DNA of 24,251 bases from contig JBFFED010000028.1 in NCBI GenBank assembly GCA_041559015.1, positions 1 to 24,251 on the forward strand, in the 5' to 3' direction. This document shows, piece by piece, positions 15,601 to 22,213 of this stretch. This DNA is from COMBO-56-21 sp041559015. GTDB lineage: Archaea > Thermoplasmatota > Thermoplasmata > UBA10834. The position numbers and the translations under genes were made by a program. The number at the start of each line of letters is the position of its first letter. The first letter of the stretch is position 1. A model generated the notes under the pieces. It ran no database searches and had not been told where the DNA came from. It saw nothing but the letters and a program-made list of their open reading frames with translations.

Positions 15601-15961
15601 TCTCCTCCGCACTGGAGGAGTGCCAGTACATGAAGTACTTGGCCATCGCATCGCACCGCTGTGCTCTCGTTGCGCTGTCTGGGGTATCCGCTTTCTCGTA
15701 AGACTCCCTAGCTGTGCGACAACATGCGATGGCAGCAGATGTCCTTTCCTTGAACTGATCATGTGAGTCGGATTGGAAAGCCCATCTGTGAAGGCCGTAT
15801 GCCTTCCGCTCCAGGATGTCCCCAACATTACTTGGTTCGCTCCTAGGGGTCAACTCCAGGATCCTGTCGTAGGTCTCAACCGAACCGCTCCAATCGTACT
15901 GTGTCTCCTGTTCCTTCGCACGGCTAAGGAGCGATTCCTGAGCATCTTTGTTATCGGACAT
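12647..15961 (-). CDS. Large cytoplasmic TPR-like helical-repeat protein with C-terminal beta domain
   Basis: A 1104-residue protein with no signal peptide or membrane helix. Residues about 5-940 are almost entirely amphipathic helix pairs of TPR type, with many A-x-x-x-Y/F-x-K-A-A units (for example AVRAFENAADYYGKS, AQERFVQAADQYRSAAENL, AKLYLLAEKVLEAAADSYEKAE). Residues about 971-1092 form a beta-rich domain (VGQSLNIVIELVNAGRGTAQL... MIRGEFTLRPRI), of the kind found in CARDB/DUF11-like domains, here apparently intracellular. The ATG at 15961 has GGAGG two bases upstream. Related TPR proteins usually act as protein-interaction scaffolds; the partner is unknown. The gene lies exactly between copies 1 and 2 of the dispersed repeat and reads opposite to its left neighbours, so it looks like a separate module. 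Confidence 0.85.
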   Translation of the reverse strand: MSDNKDAQESLLSRAKEQETQYDWSGSVETYDRILELTPRSEPSNVGDILERKAYGLHRWAFQSDSHDQFKERTSAAIACCRTARESYEKADTPDSATRAQRCDAMAKYFMYWHSSSAEEKKALAGQSWNLTRKVLKSFRASGDIAELRRTYNLLSLSAMPVIWYDEEYERRKATLMEAMAFGEQVLNSALDSAEPIELALTYCRASDFLDWCADFFVAPADSARLGRAARDLWEKAKAISEDLACCENTVNSITGLPWPSDPDEPRRVREIALAFGRNVNDRLLTGASLDALADGLYFTLPQVEDSEELETVAAEALNLRYQAQREFAIAGHLPPEITWGWAPFPDPPHYAYMSLFVADMKRKRELAEKALEGADGLTERAHESGFPAVMNDADLIIAIALTSLSRANPDVAKKSALLEEALTKGKSAQERLERLYPMHDATQAFSVNMVADMEYEFALLENKPRLREQKLRSALSSSVKAVSLVDRAYMIPWFQQPKFFVYGGIYESTRGACALNLYELTGDKSDLGEAVRAFENAADYYGKSCQPSRCAESLWSAARACDALEEHQKAQERFVQAADQYRSAAENLPRLRSFYQEYSRYMEAWGEVELAKHHHLAQEYGLSGEHYGKAAELFASTQRWQYLLANYSAWSSVEKAEALSNSEKNREAISTFGKAQELFEESKKTFQAQLAKIQDAEEAGVASGLARVADFRKDYCRARRAIEEARTLEKRGQDAASSKKYRQAIDILESGMPKLESDRDRKDICLVVVLAKAWQMMNDAEAEDSPELFGRAADLFEQAKDLSQGKKAKALAHGHSRFCKALEAGMKFSDTCETSFHLEATRHLEGAAKHYLKADRRTASEYANASRLLFDSYVYMDRANKEDDQQKRAKLYLLAEKVLEAAADSYEKAEYPGKKEQVLKLLEKVRRDRQLALSLTEALRAPDIVSTATGFVALTPTHEKATGLERFEHADVQASVIVKPTDLQVGQSLNIVIELVNAGRGTAQLTKVEEVIPRGFEIVSEPERYRVEDRYLNMKGRRLDALKTEDIKLALKPMIRGEFTLRPRIMYLDEAGKYKFCESDPVTVNVKELGISGWLKGPDSKRR

Positions 15962-16023
15962 GTCCTCCAGGCGGGGGACCTATCGCCGTTCCTTCCCTAA
16001 GGTCTTTTCTGCGGCTAGTTGTG

Positions 16024-16217
16024 AGTGTGGACCGAACGAGCATTGAACTCGCCCGAGCCAGACATTGATAAAATCGGTTCAATTAGAAAGAAAATGCACC
16101 AGAGCGTCCCAAACCCTTTGATTTTCTCATCTTGCTTGTTGGAGGAGATTGCAGTGAGCCGACTTTGGACTCTCAACACTAGCCATCTTTCAGTTTCGCG
16201 ATTTATAGCACCGAGCT
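16024..16217 (+). repeat. Dispersed intergenic repeat, copy 2 (long form)
   Basis: Same orientation and almost the same length as copy 1. The left half is nearly identical, including ATAAAATCGGTTCAATTAGA and GCACCAGAGCGTCCC. The right half shares CGACT-x-TGG, AGC-x-ATCTT, GCGAT-x-T and CACCGAGCT. Its hairpin is shortened to CGAG/CTCG (16037-16051). Confidence 0.85.
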
Positions 16218-16309
16218 AAACTCCAGAAAACCCCTTGATTCTCCACTCCTTGATGATGGCTCCACTTCGTAAGCCCATTCCAGAAACCGCAGAAAAACCC
16301 GTGCGCGTC

Positions 16310-16325
16310 AGATCACCAGTGATCT
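16310..16325. promoter_or_regulatory. Perfect 16-base palindrome upstream of dehydrogenase promoter
   Basis: AGATCAC-CA-GTGATCT is an inverted repeat ending 13 bases before the TATA box at 16339. In archaea, sites just upstream of BRE/TATA usually serve activators. The cognate factor is unknown. Confidence 0.45.
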
Positions 16326-16338
16326 TACTTGAGCTATG

Positions 16339-16346
16339 TTTAAATA
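16339..16346 (+). promoter_or_regulatory. TATA box of the short-chain dehydrogenase gene
   Basis: TTTAAATA predicts transcription from about 16368-16372. A leader of about 50 bases would then carry GGAGGG (16408-16413), six bases before the GTG chosen as start. Confidence 0.55.
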
Positions 16347-16419
16347 GCGTCCCCGTTCTTCACGCGGCAAAAGTGGATTGACGGACTACAAGCTGCATGA
16401 ACGCCATGGAGGGAATGTT

Positions 16420-17148
16420 GTGAAGAAGGCAGTAATCATAGGGGCTACCTCCGGTATCGGAAGAGAATTGTCCAAGATCTTCTCTCAAAACGGATATATT
16501 GTAGGCATGGTCGGGAGGAGAAGCGAGCTGTTTCCTGAGCTTCAGAAAGAGATTTCCACCAGAGTACACTTCAAACGGATTGATGTGGCAAGAACATCTG
16601 AGGCAATGACTCTATTGGACGAACTTGTTAGAGAAATGGGCGGGGTGGATGTAATCGTCATTAGCTCTGGGGTCGGTTTCATAAACCCTGAGCTGAATTG
16701 GGAACAGGAAGAAGAGACTATTGATGTTAATGTTTCTGGCTTTGCTGCAATGGCAAACGTTGCGTTTAAACACCTCTGTAGCCGTGGCTCGGGACAAATA
16801 GTGGGCATATCCTCTATTGCTGCCATTAGAGGTAGCGGAGATTCGCCAGCGTATAATGCATCAAAAGCCTATGTATCCAATTACTTGGAAGGATTAAGGC
16901 AAAAGGCAAGCAAGTTGAAGATTCCAATCGTAGTCACAGATATTCAACCCGGTCTTGTTGACACGGCGATGGCTAAGGGGGATGGACTGTTTTGGGTTGC
17001 GCCTCCGGAAATTGCGGCTAGACAGATCTTCAAAGCAATCAGGAATAAGAAGAAACATGCCTACGTTACCAGACGGTGGCGAGTTATTGCATGGCTACTC
17101 AAAGCTATGCCCGATCGGATGTACGATTGGACGTATAGTCGATTGTAA
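16420..17148 (+). CDS. Short-chain dehydrogenase/reductase (SDR family)
   Basis: A 242-residue oxidoreductase from GTG 16420. The frame is open to a TTG at 16378, but GGAGGG at 16408-16413 and the family's usual N terminus (KKAVIIGATSGIGRE) support 16420. It has the nucleotide-binding G-x-x-x-G-x-G motif as GATSGIG, an acidic residue after strand 3 (RIDVAR), NVSG in the helix-4 position where NAG or NVxG is usual, ISS for the catalytic serine, and YNASK (Y-x-x-x-K), so it should be active with NAD(P)H. The C terminus (RRWRVIAWLLKAMPDRMYDW) is amphipathic and may touch membrane. Codon use is much richer in A and T than in neighbouring genes, and the gene lies between two dispersed repeats, both suggesting recent acquisition. 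Substrate not predictable. Confidence 0.9.
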   Translation: MKKAVIIGATSGIGRELSKIFSQNGYIVGMVGRRSELFPELQKEISTRVHFKRIDVARTSEAMTLLDELVREMGGVDVIVISSGVGFINPELNWEQEEETIDVNVSGFAAMANVAFKHLCSRGSGQIVGISSIAAIRGSGDSPAYNASKAYVSNYLEGLRQKASKLKIPIVVTDIQPGLVDTAMAKGDGLFWVAPPEIAARQIFKAIRNKKKHAYVTRRWRVIAWLLKAMPDRMYDWTYSRL

Positions 17149-17613
17149 GACCACTTCACTCCATGATTGTCGTACGCCAATCGCTACTCGAAATCCCAAC
17201 CCTCTATCGTTGAATACTTTCTCCCAATGTGGCGATCTAGCGAAAATGCTTGCCTGAAGAACAGTATCTGGTATGCGAACTCATCAGAAGTGATCTATCT
17301 GAAGAGAGAGAAGAAGGCCAAGTTCCAGGTCAAGCGGAACTGCGCTCATCTCTCGAGGGATCAGGATCACTGCAGGATAGGAGGAATGAGCAAGGGATAC
17401 GGATGGTCGGGTTGTCCAACTCGATGTCGATTCTTCAGACGGCGGAATGGCGACTAGGCCCCACTGGCCTGCAATCCCGCGCTGTGCAATAGGCTTTGGA
17501 ACTTACAGGAAATGCCGTCTCCACAGACTAGACCCGGGTCACATGCAATGGAGTGTAGACCCGGCCTATTCCTCATCGGACTCTGAGCTTTGGCCATGAA
17601 CACGGAGAATTGC
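17149..17613. other. Gene-free stretch, possibly degraded coding sequence
   Basis: About 465 bases between the dehydrogenase gene and repeat copy 3. Two overlapping plus-strand frames are open for 80-96 codons (17167-17457 and 17250-17492), but neither has a convincing ribosome binding site or recognisable product. The Glu/Arg/Gln-rich run in the second frame (17256-17400) looks somewhat coding-like, so decayed gene remnants are possible. Confidence 0.35.
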
Positions 17614-17709
17614 GGGTGTGGGCGAGCATTGAACTCGCTCTTGCCAGACATTCATAAAATCCGATCAATTAAAAAGAAAGTGCACCGGGGCGTCCCAACC
17701 CCCCTTTGA
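17614..17709 (+). repeat. Dispersed intergenic repeat, copy 3 (short form)
   Basis: It keeps the left half only: GGTGTGG, GCGAGCATTGAACTCGC (perfect 5-bp hairpin, 17622-17638), GCCAGACATTCATAAAATC, TCAATTAAAAAGAAA and GCACCGGGGCGTCCCAAC. It shares the AAAAAG and CCGGGG variants with copy 4, which marks a subfamily distinct from copies 1 and 2. Its right end runs up to the stop of the small zinc-finger gene. Confidence 0.8.
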
Positions 17710-17715
17710 TCATCT

Positions 17716-17901
17716 CTACTTCCAGCGCTTGTTGTCGTAGCAGTCCTTGCATAGAAACTTCGTGAACTCCCTCCCCATAAACATCGCCTGCTCTCTCATA
17801 GACACACTTGCTTCCTGCCCACAAACATAGCACTTCATGATCGACCACTTCGTCCAGAACATTGCCTTTCCGGCCCTATGGCCCTTTCCATCCAGGTGCA
17901 T
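17716..17901 (-). CDS. Small Cys4 zinc-finger protein
   Basis: A 61-residue frame ending at 17716; translation may instead start at an internal ATG (17836-17838), giving 40 residues beginning MKCYVCGQ. The sequence has CYVC near its middle and CKDC close to the C terminus, separated by about 26 residues, a plausible single zinc site. The first 21 residues (MHLDGKGHRAGKAMFW...) are basic and less protein-like. A perfect inverted repeat CGGTTT/AAACCG lies just upstream of the outer ATG (about 17909-17922). Short archaeal Cys4 proteins like this are common and mostly uncharacterised. It sits between repeat copy 3 and the MFS gene, transcribed divergently from the latter. Confidence 0.55.
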   Translation of the reverse strand: MHLDGKGHRAGKAMFWTKWSIMKCYVCGQEASVSMREQAMFMGREFTKFLCKDCYDNKRWK

Positions 17902-18041
17902 CCTCTCGGTTTTGAAACCGGGAATCCTCGTTCTATCATATCGTGAGTGGAGTTCTGACGGTCACCGAATGAACCTTCGAGCAGAGAGTGATGAAGGCAG
18001 CTTGTCTGACATCCGTGGATAGACCAGCGTCCCCCAGAAAA

Positions 18042-18048
18042 CATTTTA
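18042..18048 (+). promoter_or_regulatory. Weak TATA-like box before the MFS gene
   Basis: CATTTTA is centred about 20-26 bases before the two candidate GTG starts at 18065 and 18071. That spacing fits a leaderless message; no Shine-Dalgarno is visible. Confidence 0.35.
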
Positions 18049-18064
18049 CCTGCGTGGACATTGC

Positions 18065-19348
18065 GTGGTTGTGGCCGAGGCATCGACCGCCGATTCCGAA
18101 CACGAAAAGACCCTCCTGAGGCGGTTCTTCATCATCTGGACAGCTCAGGCGTTCTCACTCGTCGGTAGCGGCGTCGTTCAGTTTGCGCTTGTATGGTGGC
18201 TCACCCTCGAGACCGGTTCTGCGACGGTCCTCGCGTTTGCGATGATGGCGGCGATGCTTCCTCAGATCGTGGCTGGGCCTTTCGTCGGTCCACTCATCGA
18301 CAGATGGAACCGCAGGCGGGTGATGGTGGCCGCAGACAGTGGTATCGCCATGGTCACCCTGGTGCTGATAATGCTGTTCATCGTGGATTCCATCGAGGTC
18401 TGGCATGTGTTCGTAGCCATGGCGCTCAGAGGAATCGGGGGCGCCTTCCACTTCCCGGCAATGGTCGCATCGACTTCCTTGATGGTCCCCAAGAGACACA
18501 TGACCCGTGTCGGAGGCCTCAACCAGGCGGTGAACGGGGTTGTGGGCATTGTCTCGCCTGCCCTCGCTGCAACACTGATTATCTTCCTGCCGATGGAATG
18601 GGTCCTGAGCTTCGACGTCGTCACAGCGGTGATAGCCGTGATTCCTCTCCTGTTCATCATGATACCTCAGCCCGCGCGGGACGAAGCCAGCGCTGAGAAG
18701 CCCCCCTCCGTCTTGCGGGAGATGAAAGAGGGTTTCGCGTTCCTGAAGGCATGGCCAGGAATGGTTGCGTTCCTCCTTCTCATCATGCCAATCAACATGG
18801 TCTTCGCACCTGCCGGCGCGCTCATGCCGATCTATGTGACCGAGTTCTTCCAGAAGGGCGTGGAGGAGCTGGCGATGATCGAGGTGTCGTTCGGCCTCTC
18901 GTTCGTCATCGGTGGGCTGATCTTGGGGGTCTGGGGCGGTACCAAGCGCAAGATGTACACCATTCTCGGGGCGGGCGTCGTCACTGGGCTGGCAGGCATC
19001 GGTGTCGGTCTGGTCCCCTCTCATTTGTTCGTCCTGTCCTTGTTCTGGTTCTTCGTGACAGGTTTCGCCGTAGCCGTCTTGAATGGATGCGCAATCGGTG
19101 TCATGCAGACCGCCATCAGAGCCGACATGCAGGGTCGCGTGTTCTCGTTGATAGGCAGCGCGACGATGGCCATGTCTCCGATTGGGCTTATGATCGCAGG
19201 GCCAGTGGCTGATGCTGCTGGTGTCCCGGTGTGGTTCCTGATGGGAGGCGTGGTCACAACAGTCCTCATGATCGTCGGATTCTTCACCCCCTCGATTCTG
19301 AAGCTGGAGGATGTGATGGTCGAGCAGCCGAAGGTCGAGGAGAAGTGA
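18065..19348 (+). CDS. Major facilitator superfamily exporter (MFS_3/EntS-macrolide-efflux-like)
   Basis: A 427-residue protein with about twelve hydrophobic helices. The loop between helices 2 and 3 has the MFS motif A as GPLIDRWNRRRVM (Asp79, Arg80, Arg83-85). The N-terminal sequence RRFFIIWTAQAFSLVGSGVVQFALVWW is characteristic of the MFS_3 group, which includes enterobactin exporter EntS and macrolide efflux proteins. Proton-coupled export of a small molecule is therefore the likely role; the substrate cannot be told from sequence. GTG at 18065 and GTG at 18071 are both possible starts. The long antisense frame over this gene is rich in His and Asp and is a shadow. No regulator gene is adjacent. 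It is convergent with the protease gene, 106 bases apart. Confidence 0.9.
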   Translation: MVVAEASTADSEHEKTLLRRFFIIWTAQAFSLVGSGVVQFALVWWLTLETGSATVLAFAMMAAMLPQIVAGPFVGPLIDRWNRRRVMVAADSGIAMVTLVLIMLFIVDSIEVWHVFVAMALRGIGGAFHFPAMVASTSLMVPKRHMTRVGGLNQAVNGVVGIVSPALAATLIIFLPMEWVLSFDVVTAVIAVIPLLFIMIPQPARDEASAEKPPSVLREMKEGFAFLKAWPGMVAFLLLIMPINMVFAPAGALMPIYVTEFFQKGVEELAMIEVSFGLSFVIGGLILGVWGGTKRKMYTILGAGVVTGLAGIGVGLVPSHLFVLSLFWFFVTGFAVAVLNGCAIGVMQTAIRADMQGRVFSLIGSATMAMSPIGLMIAGPVADAAGVPVWFLMGGVVTTVLMIVGFFTPSILKLEDVMVEQPKVEEK

Positions 19349-19454
19349 TAGCAGCCCTATGGGAGCTCCCTCAGAAACCTTTCCCATCTCATGATTTCCC
19401 TTCCGGGTGTGGCCATCATTGAGCCGCTTCTGAGCTTCGAATACCGGCCATTTC

Positions 19455-21884
19455 TCAGGTCTTCTTCGCGCGCATGACAAGGTAGACCGCGAGTCCGGCG
19501 ACCCCCGCTGATGCGGCTACAAGAGCCACCAGGATCCAGTCGATTGCAGAGCCGACATCCACTGTGAAGAGGATTGATGTACTATTCTCATTTCCGGCGC
19601 AGTCCACAGCACGAAGCTCCACAGTGTGTTCGCCATTCCCCATGTCGGCAAATGTGTGCCTTGAGTCCGTGCTGGCAGAGATCCAGTCTCCGTCATCTGC
19701 CCTCACATAGTACGTCTGGATTCCAGAGGCTGCGTCTAGCCCAATCCACGAAACCTCGACGTTCTCGGTCTTGACTGTTGAGTCATTGCCGGGCGAGGAG
19801 ATAGATACCGCCGGCGCGGTCCAGTCTATCTTCAGGTCAACGCTCTGCTCCTGCTCACAATTGCCTGACTCATCGACAGACCTGTAGTACAATCTGTGCA
19901 CGCCCTCGACGGTGACATTGAATGACCCCGACCAAGCCGCCCATGGTCCTTCATCTATCCTGCACTCTGTGCGGTTGATGATATGGTTGTCCTGGGCCGA
20001 GAAATTCACGCCCACCGACGAGACATACCATTCGTCCGTGCCCATGATTCCGCTCAGATGGACAGTTGTTGTCGGCGGGACAGAGTCCACTACAGATATC
20101 GTCGAGTTCGAAACGTCCTCTCCCATGTTGAATCCATCAAGTGCCATGACCTTCACAAGGTAGTCACTGCCAGGGTCAATGCCGCTCGTGTTCCATACAC
20201 AGTTGGAGTCTGTGACATTGCTGGCGATTGGGACCCACATCTCTCCGCCATCTGATGAGTAAGCGACTGTGCACCTCAGGTCAGCAGAGTCCGGGTCGCT
20301 CGCCGTCCATCGGACGATGCACTCCGATCCCAATTGGATATGTTCCCCCCCGTTCGGATAATCTATGTTCACGTACGGCGCAACCGAGGATGCGACTCTG
20401 GAGGCGGCTACGGCTCCAGTCGACACGTTGACAATCTCTATCGAGTGCGTCTCTGGAGGGATCTCAACCTTGAACACAAAGGGTATCGAGTCGGGGTAGA
20501 TCGTCTCACTCGTCCCCGCATCATCGTCATGCACAGAGTACGAGTGCGTGACGTTGAACGGCAGGTCGCTCAGGATGTTTCCCACATCATCTCTGAGCCT
20601 GATTGTGTAATTGCTCGGCCCTGGGGCGCCAGCAAGGGGAATGAGGTCAGGGACGCTGTTGGCGATCCTGTAGAGCATCGGGCTGAGCGTCACGCCGCCG
20701 TCACGACTGACCTCTCCCGTGACGATGATCAGCGCCTCGACCTTCACGAGTGGGATTGTGAACTGGTCAAACAGGTTCCATTGCCAGGTCCAAGCCGCAC
20801 CCGAGGTGCTGGTCGTGGGAATCCATGTCTTGGGGTACGACTGATACCTGCCATCATCGATCCACCTCGGATAAATGGGCAGTTCTTCCGGCAGGATCCA
20901 GGTGTAGCTCATGAAGGTGCTCCCAAGTCGCCCATAGTCTTTGGCCCAGGGCCAGTAGCAGGTGGATTCGTAGACCTCCAGGCCTATGTCGTGCGGGTGC
21001 CAGAGATAGTATGTGTGTCCCAGCTCGTGGGCCACAAGATCCATTCTCGTCATGATTCCGTAGTCCGTCACCGTGACAGGGACCCTGTTCTCCGGCACCA
21101 TCAGGATTCCCGTCGCTCGGCCCCGCACCTCATCGTCATGGTAGACGATCACCAGTCTATCATAGCCAAGAGCCAACGCATCAGACGTCCTGGAGATGGC
21201 GACGCTGTCAGCAGCATCCTTGGGATTACTGGTGGCATACGAGGCCGCCCGGAACTTGGACCATGTCACCCCTCCGTCCTCCAAAGGATAGGTGTCCGTC
21301 AGGTACTTGACGCTCAGTCCCTCGTGATAGAATGGGACGTCTCCATTGAAGACGGCCTCTCCGAATAGAACCTTGAGGGGCTCTGCCTTCACGACGTCCA
21401 CCTGCTGGCTTTCGGGACGCCCTTCGTTATTGCCCTCATTGGTCTCGTCAAGTTCGTCGTACGGGTCAATCACGACCCTGATGGCGACGTCTATCCCGGG
21501 CATGGACCACATGAACCATGCCGGCAAGGTGAGCCACCACTCAGAACGGGCAGAGCAGTTCCCCCCGGGGAGATACACGAAGTTGTCCCCAGGGTCAAGG
21601 GGAACGCCTGTTCCCTCGGGGCCGCTCTCAAGGTAGTGTTTCGTGCCATAATCGTATGTTATGCTGATGTCTGCCTGGACCCGGCTGGGAAAGGTGCTGT
21701 GAATTATCACGTACAGCACCGCCGACTTGTTCATCACCAACGCATTCGGGTTCTTCAGAACCTGCACGATCTCGACGGAATCGATCCTCAGGTCTCCGAG
21801 CGGCAGTGACTGGACAGGGCTCGTCACTAGAATGGCAACTATCAGCAAGCCCAGGAGAACGCATCCAAGTCGACGGAACACCAT
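19455..21884 (-). CDS. Secreted, membrane-anchored metzincin-like metalloprotease with Ig-like domains
   Basis: An 809-residue protein. Residues 1-26 are a signal peptide (RRLGCVLLGLLIVAILVTSPVQS). About 30-150 resemble a CARDB domain (DPYDELDETNEGNNE near its end). The catalytic part contains HELGHTYYLWH (His286, Glu287, His290, His296), the HExxHxxxxxH zinc motif, and a probable Met-turn at FMSY (Met325). Metzincins normally have Gly at the eighth position of the motif; here it is Tyr, so the exact family is open. About 500-780 hold three Ig/fibronectin-like repeats (YPNGGEHIQLGS..., SVDESGNCEQ..., AVDCAGNENS...). A C-terminal helix (about 781-804) ends in RAKKT, anchoring it outside the cell. 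The start lies eight bases inside the transcript predicted from the TATA box at 21914. Likely digests extracellular protein. Confidence 0.85.
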   Translation of the reverse strand: MVFRRLGCVLLGLLIVAILVTSPVQSLPLGDLRIDSVEIVQVLKNPNALVMNKSAVLYVIIHSTFPSRVQADISITYDYGTKHYLESGPEGTGVPLDPGDNFVYLPGGNCSARSEWWLTLPAWFMWSMPGIDVAIRVVIDPYDELDETNEGNNEGRPESQQVDVVKAEPLKVLFGEAVFNGDVPFYHEGLSVKYLTDTYPLEDGGVTWSKFRAASYATSNPKDAADSVAISRTSDALALGYDRLVIVYHDDEVRGRATGILMVPENRVPVTVTDYGIMTRMDLVAHELGHTYYLWHPHDIGLEVYESTCYWPWAKDYGRLGSTFMSYTWILPEELPIYPRWIDDGRYQSYPKTWIPTTSTSGAAWTWQWNLFDQFTIPLVKVEALIIVTGEVSRDGGVTLSPMLYRIANSVPDLIPLAGAPGPSNYTIRLRDDVGNILSDLPFNVTHSYSVHDDDAGTSETIYPDSIPFVFKVEIPPETHSIEIVNVSTGAVAASRVASSVAPYVNIDYPNGGEHIQLGSECIVRWTASDPDSADLRCTVAYSSDGGEMWVPIASNVTDSNCVWNTSGIDPGSDYLVKVMALDGFNMGEDVSNSTISVVDSVPPTTTVHLSGIMGTDEWYVSSVGVNFSAQDNHIINRTECRIDEGPWAAWSGSFNVTVEGVHRLYYRSVDESGNCEQEQSVDLKIDWTAPAVSISSPGNDSTVKTENVEVSWIGLDAASGIQTYYVRADDGDWISASTDSRHTFADMGNGEHTVELRAVDCAGNENSTSILFTVDVGSAIDWILVALVAASAGVAGLAVYLVMRAKKT

Positions 21885-21913
21885 ATCCCCCCGGCTATGG
21901 TATGCGCCGGAAG

Positions 21914-21922
21914 GCTATAAAG
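21914..21922 (-). promoter_or_regulatory. TATA box of the protease gene
   Basis: CTTTATAGC on the minus strand is centred about 34 bases before the ATG at 21884. It predicts a transcript start near 21892 and a leader of only about eight bases. Confidence 0.5.
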
Positions 21923-22002
21923 GCGCTTTCCGCATCATTGTCTTTGGAGCCACCTGGAGAGCAAAGTCGTGAGCGGACAGGGAAGCAGCCGGGAGGATGA
22001 GG

Positions 22003-22086
22003 GCGAGCCGCGGACCCGCACGAGCCAGACAATCATAAAATCGGCTCAATTAAAAAGAAGATGCACCGGGGCGTCCCAACCCCCAT
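22003..22086 (+). repeat. Dispersed intergenic repeat, copy 4 (short form)
   Basis: It keeps GAGCCAGACAATCATAAAAT, TCAATTAAAAAGAAGATGCA and CCGGGGCGTCCCAACCCCC in the same orientation as the other copies. The hairpin segment at its left end is replaced by GCGAGCCGCGGACCCGC. It belongs with copy 3 by its AAAAAG and CCGGGG variants. Confidence 0.8.
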
Positions 22087-22213
22087 TCATGTTCTTATCT
22101 ATGATTCTCTGCAGGAATTGCACAGAATGCTACTCGTACCCCTTTGCCCCGTTGACGCAACCAGTCCCATTCTAGGGGTCCGAAAGGGGACGGGTCAACT
22201 GATATTGCATTCT

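Larger units (their letters stand above)
15962..16419. other. Divergent intergenic region with repeat copy 2 and regulatory palindrome
   Basis: It separates the TPR-like gene (-) from the dehydrogenase gene (+). Most of it is repeat copy 2 (16024-16217). The rest is A/T-richer sequence carrying a 16-base palindrome (16310-16325) and a TATA box (16339-16346). No clear TATA box was found close to the TPR-like gene; its promoter may lie inside the repeat, where minus-strand A/T-rich tracts occur around 16060-16095. Confidence 0.45.
21885..22213. other. Intergenic region with repeat copy 4
   Basis: It contains the protease promoter at its left end and repeat copy 4 in the middle. The right part has an imperfect inverted repeat, GTTGAC (about 22153-22158) and GTCAAC (about 22194-22199), downstream of the flavodoxin gene, which might help end its transcript. 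No gene is seen. Confidence 0.4.

Noticed and set aside
18155..19480. Minus-strand 441-codon frame over the MFS gene
   Set aside because: His/Asp/Gln-rich shadow in a GC-rich gene; the plus strand has clear MFS motifs and helices.
20334..21368. Plus-strand 344-codon frame over the protease gene
   Set aside because: Arg/Val/His-rich antisense shadow; the minus strand has signal peptide, zinc motif and anchor.
12395..22086. Insertion sequence remnants
   Set aside because: The dispersed copies have no transposase frame, no terminal inverted repeats and no target duplication that I can see.
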